From Agelaius tricolor (lineage: Eukaryota; Chordata; Aves; Passeriformes; Icteridae), in contig JALJCS010000002.1 in NCBI GenBank assembly GCA_023055355.1, forward strand, positions 77,395,001-77,459,000: DNA of 64,000 nt, read 5' to 3'. The translations under genes and the position numbers were made by a program. The first letter of the stretch is position 1. Every line of letters begins with the position of its first letter. Under the pieces are notes generated by a model. The model was not told the origin of the DNA. It was given only the letters and a program-made list of their open reading frames with translations, and did no database searches. Below are positions 63,651 through 64,000 of the stretch, piece after piece.

Positions 63651-64000
63651 AGATGCCAAAACTAAGCTCACAGACCTTGCAAAAGCTGGGGAAAAAGTCA
63701 AGAAGGAAGAGACAACTTGGAGGGGAAGATTTAAAAGACATGGCATGGATGCTTCAAAAGAAGAAAAAAAAAAGGAAAAAATCTTTCCCAAAGTCCAAGC
63801 CATCAAAAGGCATGGCATGTCATCAAGTGCAGGGACATGCACCAAAGATTCCTCTCTTGGTCGCCATTGAAATCGCAAGATTCCGTTTCCCTTCCCGAAA
63901 GGAAATTTCATTTCCTTTCGGGAAGGAAACGGAATCTTGCGACCCTGGAAAGAAAGGCTTCCAAAGCCTCGGGAAAGGAGATAGGATCCAATGAAATGCG
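63651..64000 (+). repeat. Partial A subunit cut by the window edge
   Basis: It has the shorter poly(A) tract of the 61332-type unit but the ggtcgccattg and canonical cccgaaagg of the 62491-type, so it appears to be a recombinant between the two halves of the dimer. The array continues beyond the window. Confidence 0.85.

Larger units (their letters stand above)
2686..64000 (+). repeat. Tandem satellite/macrosatellite array, ~1160-bp trimeric unit, runs off the window
   Basis: The same roughly 1160-bp sequence recurs head to tail without interruption. The motif agatgccaaaactaagc (agatgccaaaattaagc in the C/A hybrid copies) opens each unit at 3949, 4751, 5913, 7073, 8234, 9394, 11272, 12070, 13230 and so on to 63651. 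Spacing is almost always 1159-1164 bp, with seven units near 800 bp and one of about 1.88 kb. Each unit is made of three diverged copies of one 356-360-bp monomer (A, B, C). Copies are very similar in the interior and degenerate at the left edge, as expected for an array homogenised by unequal exchange and conversion. Orientation is uniform. Most A subunits have one BamHI site (ggatcc), and most B and C subunits have one HindIII site (aagctt), which predicts a ladder in digests. The biological role is unknown; a centromeric or pericentromeric satellite, or a transcribed macrosatellite, are both possible. Confidence 0.97.

Noticed and set aside
3232..64000. CRISPR array
   Set aside because: The repeats are contiguous units of hundreds of bases with no short repeat and unique spacer pattern, and there are no cas genes.
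2686..64000. Known avian repeats such as the Z-linked MHM 2.2-kb repeat or W-linked kilobase repeats
   Set aside because: Unit lengths come close, but I cannot match the sequence by eye. Here BamHI cuts about every 1.16 kb, and I saw no EcoRI or XhoI site in the unit. A database search would be needed to settle it.

Overview
The window looks like vertebrate nuclear DNA. It is AT-rich, CpG-poor and non-coding, and from about position 2686 to the right edge it is one uninterrupted tandem-repeat (satellite/macrosatellite) array. I see no bacterial gene organisation, no rRNA, no tRNA, no CRISPR array and no intact transposon. I do not recognise the repeat family by name. A chromosome-specific centromeric or pericentromeric array, of the kind known from birds, is a reasonable guess but is not shown by the sequence.

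Layout: 1-2685 is single-copy-looking flank with no gene I can support. 2686-3231 is the degenerate array edge. 3232-64000 is homogeneous array that runs off the window.

The array is nested. The ancestral unit is a monomer of about 356-360 bp that starts at a recurring agatgcc motif. Three diverged monomers form a trimer of about 1160 bp: A (446 bp, carrying a roughly 90-bp insertion that holds a near-perfect hairpin with 32-bp arms), B (356 bp) and C (about 360 bp). I count 54 A subunits, the last one cut by the window. Seven repeat units lack C and are about 800 bp long. One unit carries three C copies. Trimers are grouped again: strictly alternating variants give a 2.32-kb dimer period in 3949-23315 and again in 54374-63650. 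Larger blocks recur at 7.3 kb (3232-10554 and 10555-17871), 7.77 kb (22514-30279 and part of the next), 7.76/6.60 kb (35364, 43128 and 49732 onward) and finally 2319 bp (56694-63650).

Nothing here behaves as a gene. The long frames that recur in every unit (about 204 codons on +, about 173 on -) follow from a purine-rich strand that is poor in stop codons. They differ between units mostly by amino-acid-changing substitutions, and their frame depends on poly(A) tract length. The most interesting signals are the hairpin in every A subunit, two neighbouring hairpins rewritten in reciprocal ways (about 11.5 and 12.3 kb), the array edge lying inside the hairpin arm, and C/A hybrid monomers that mark unequal-crossover breakpoints.
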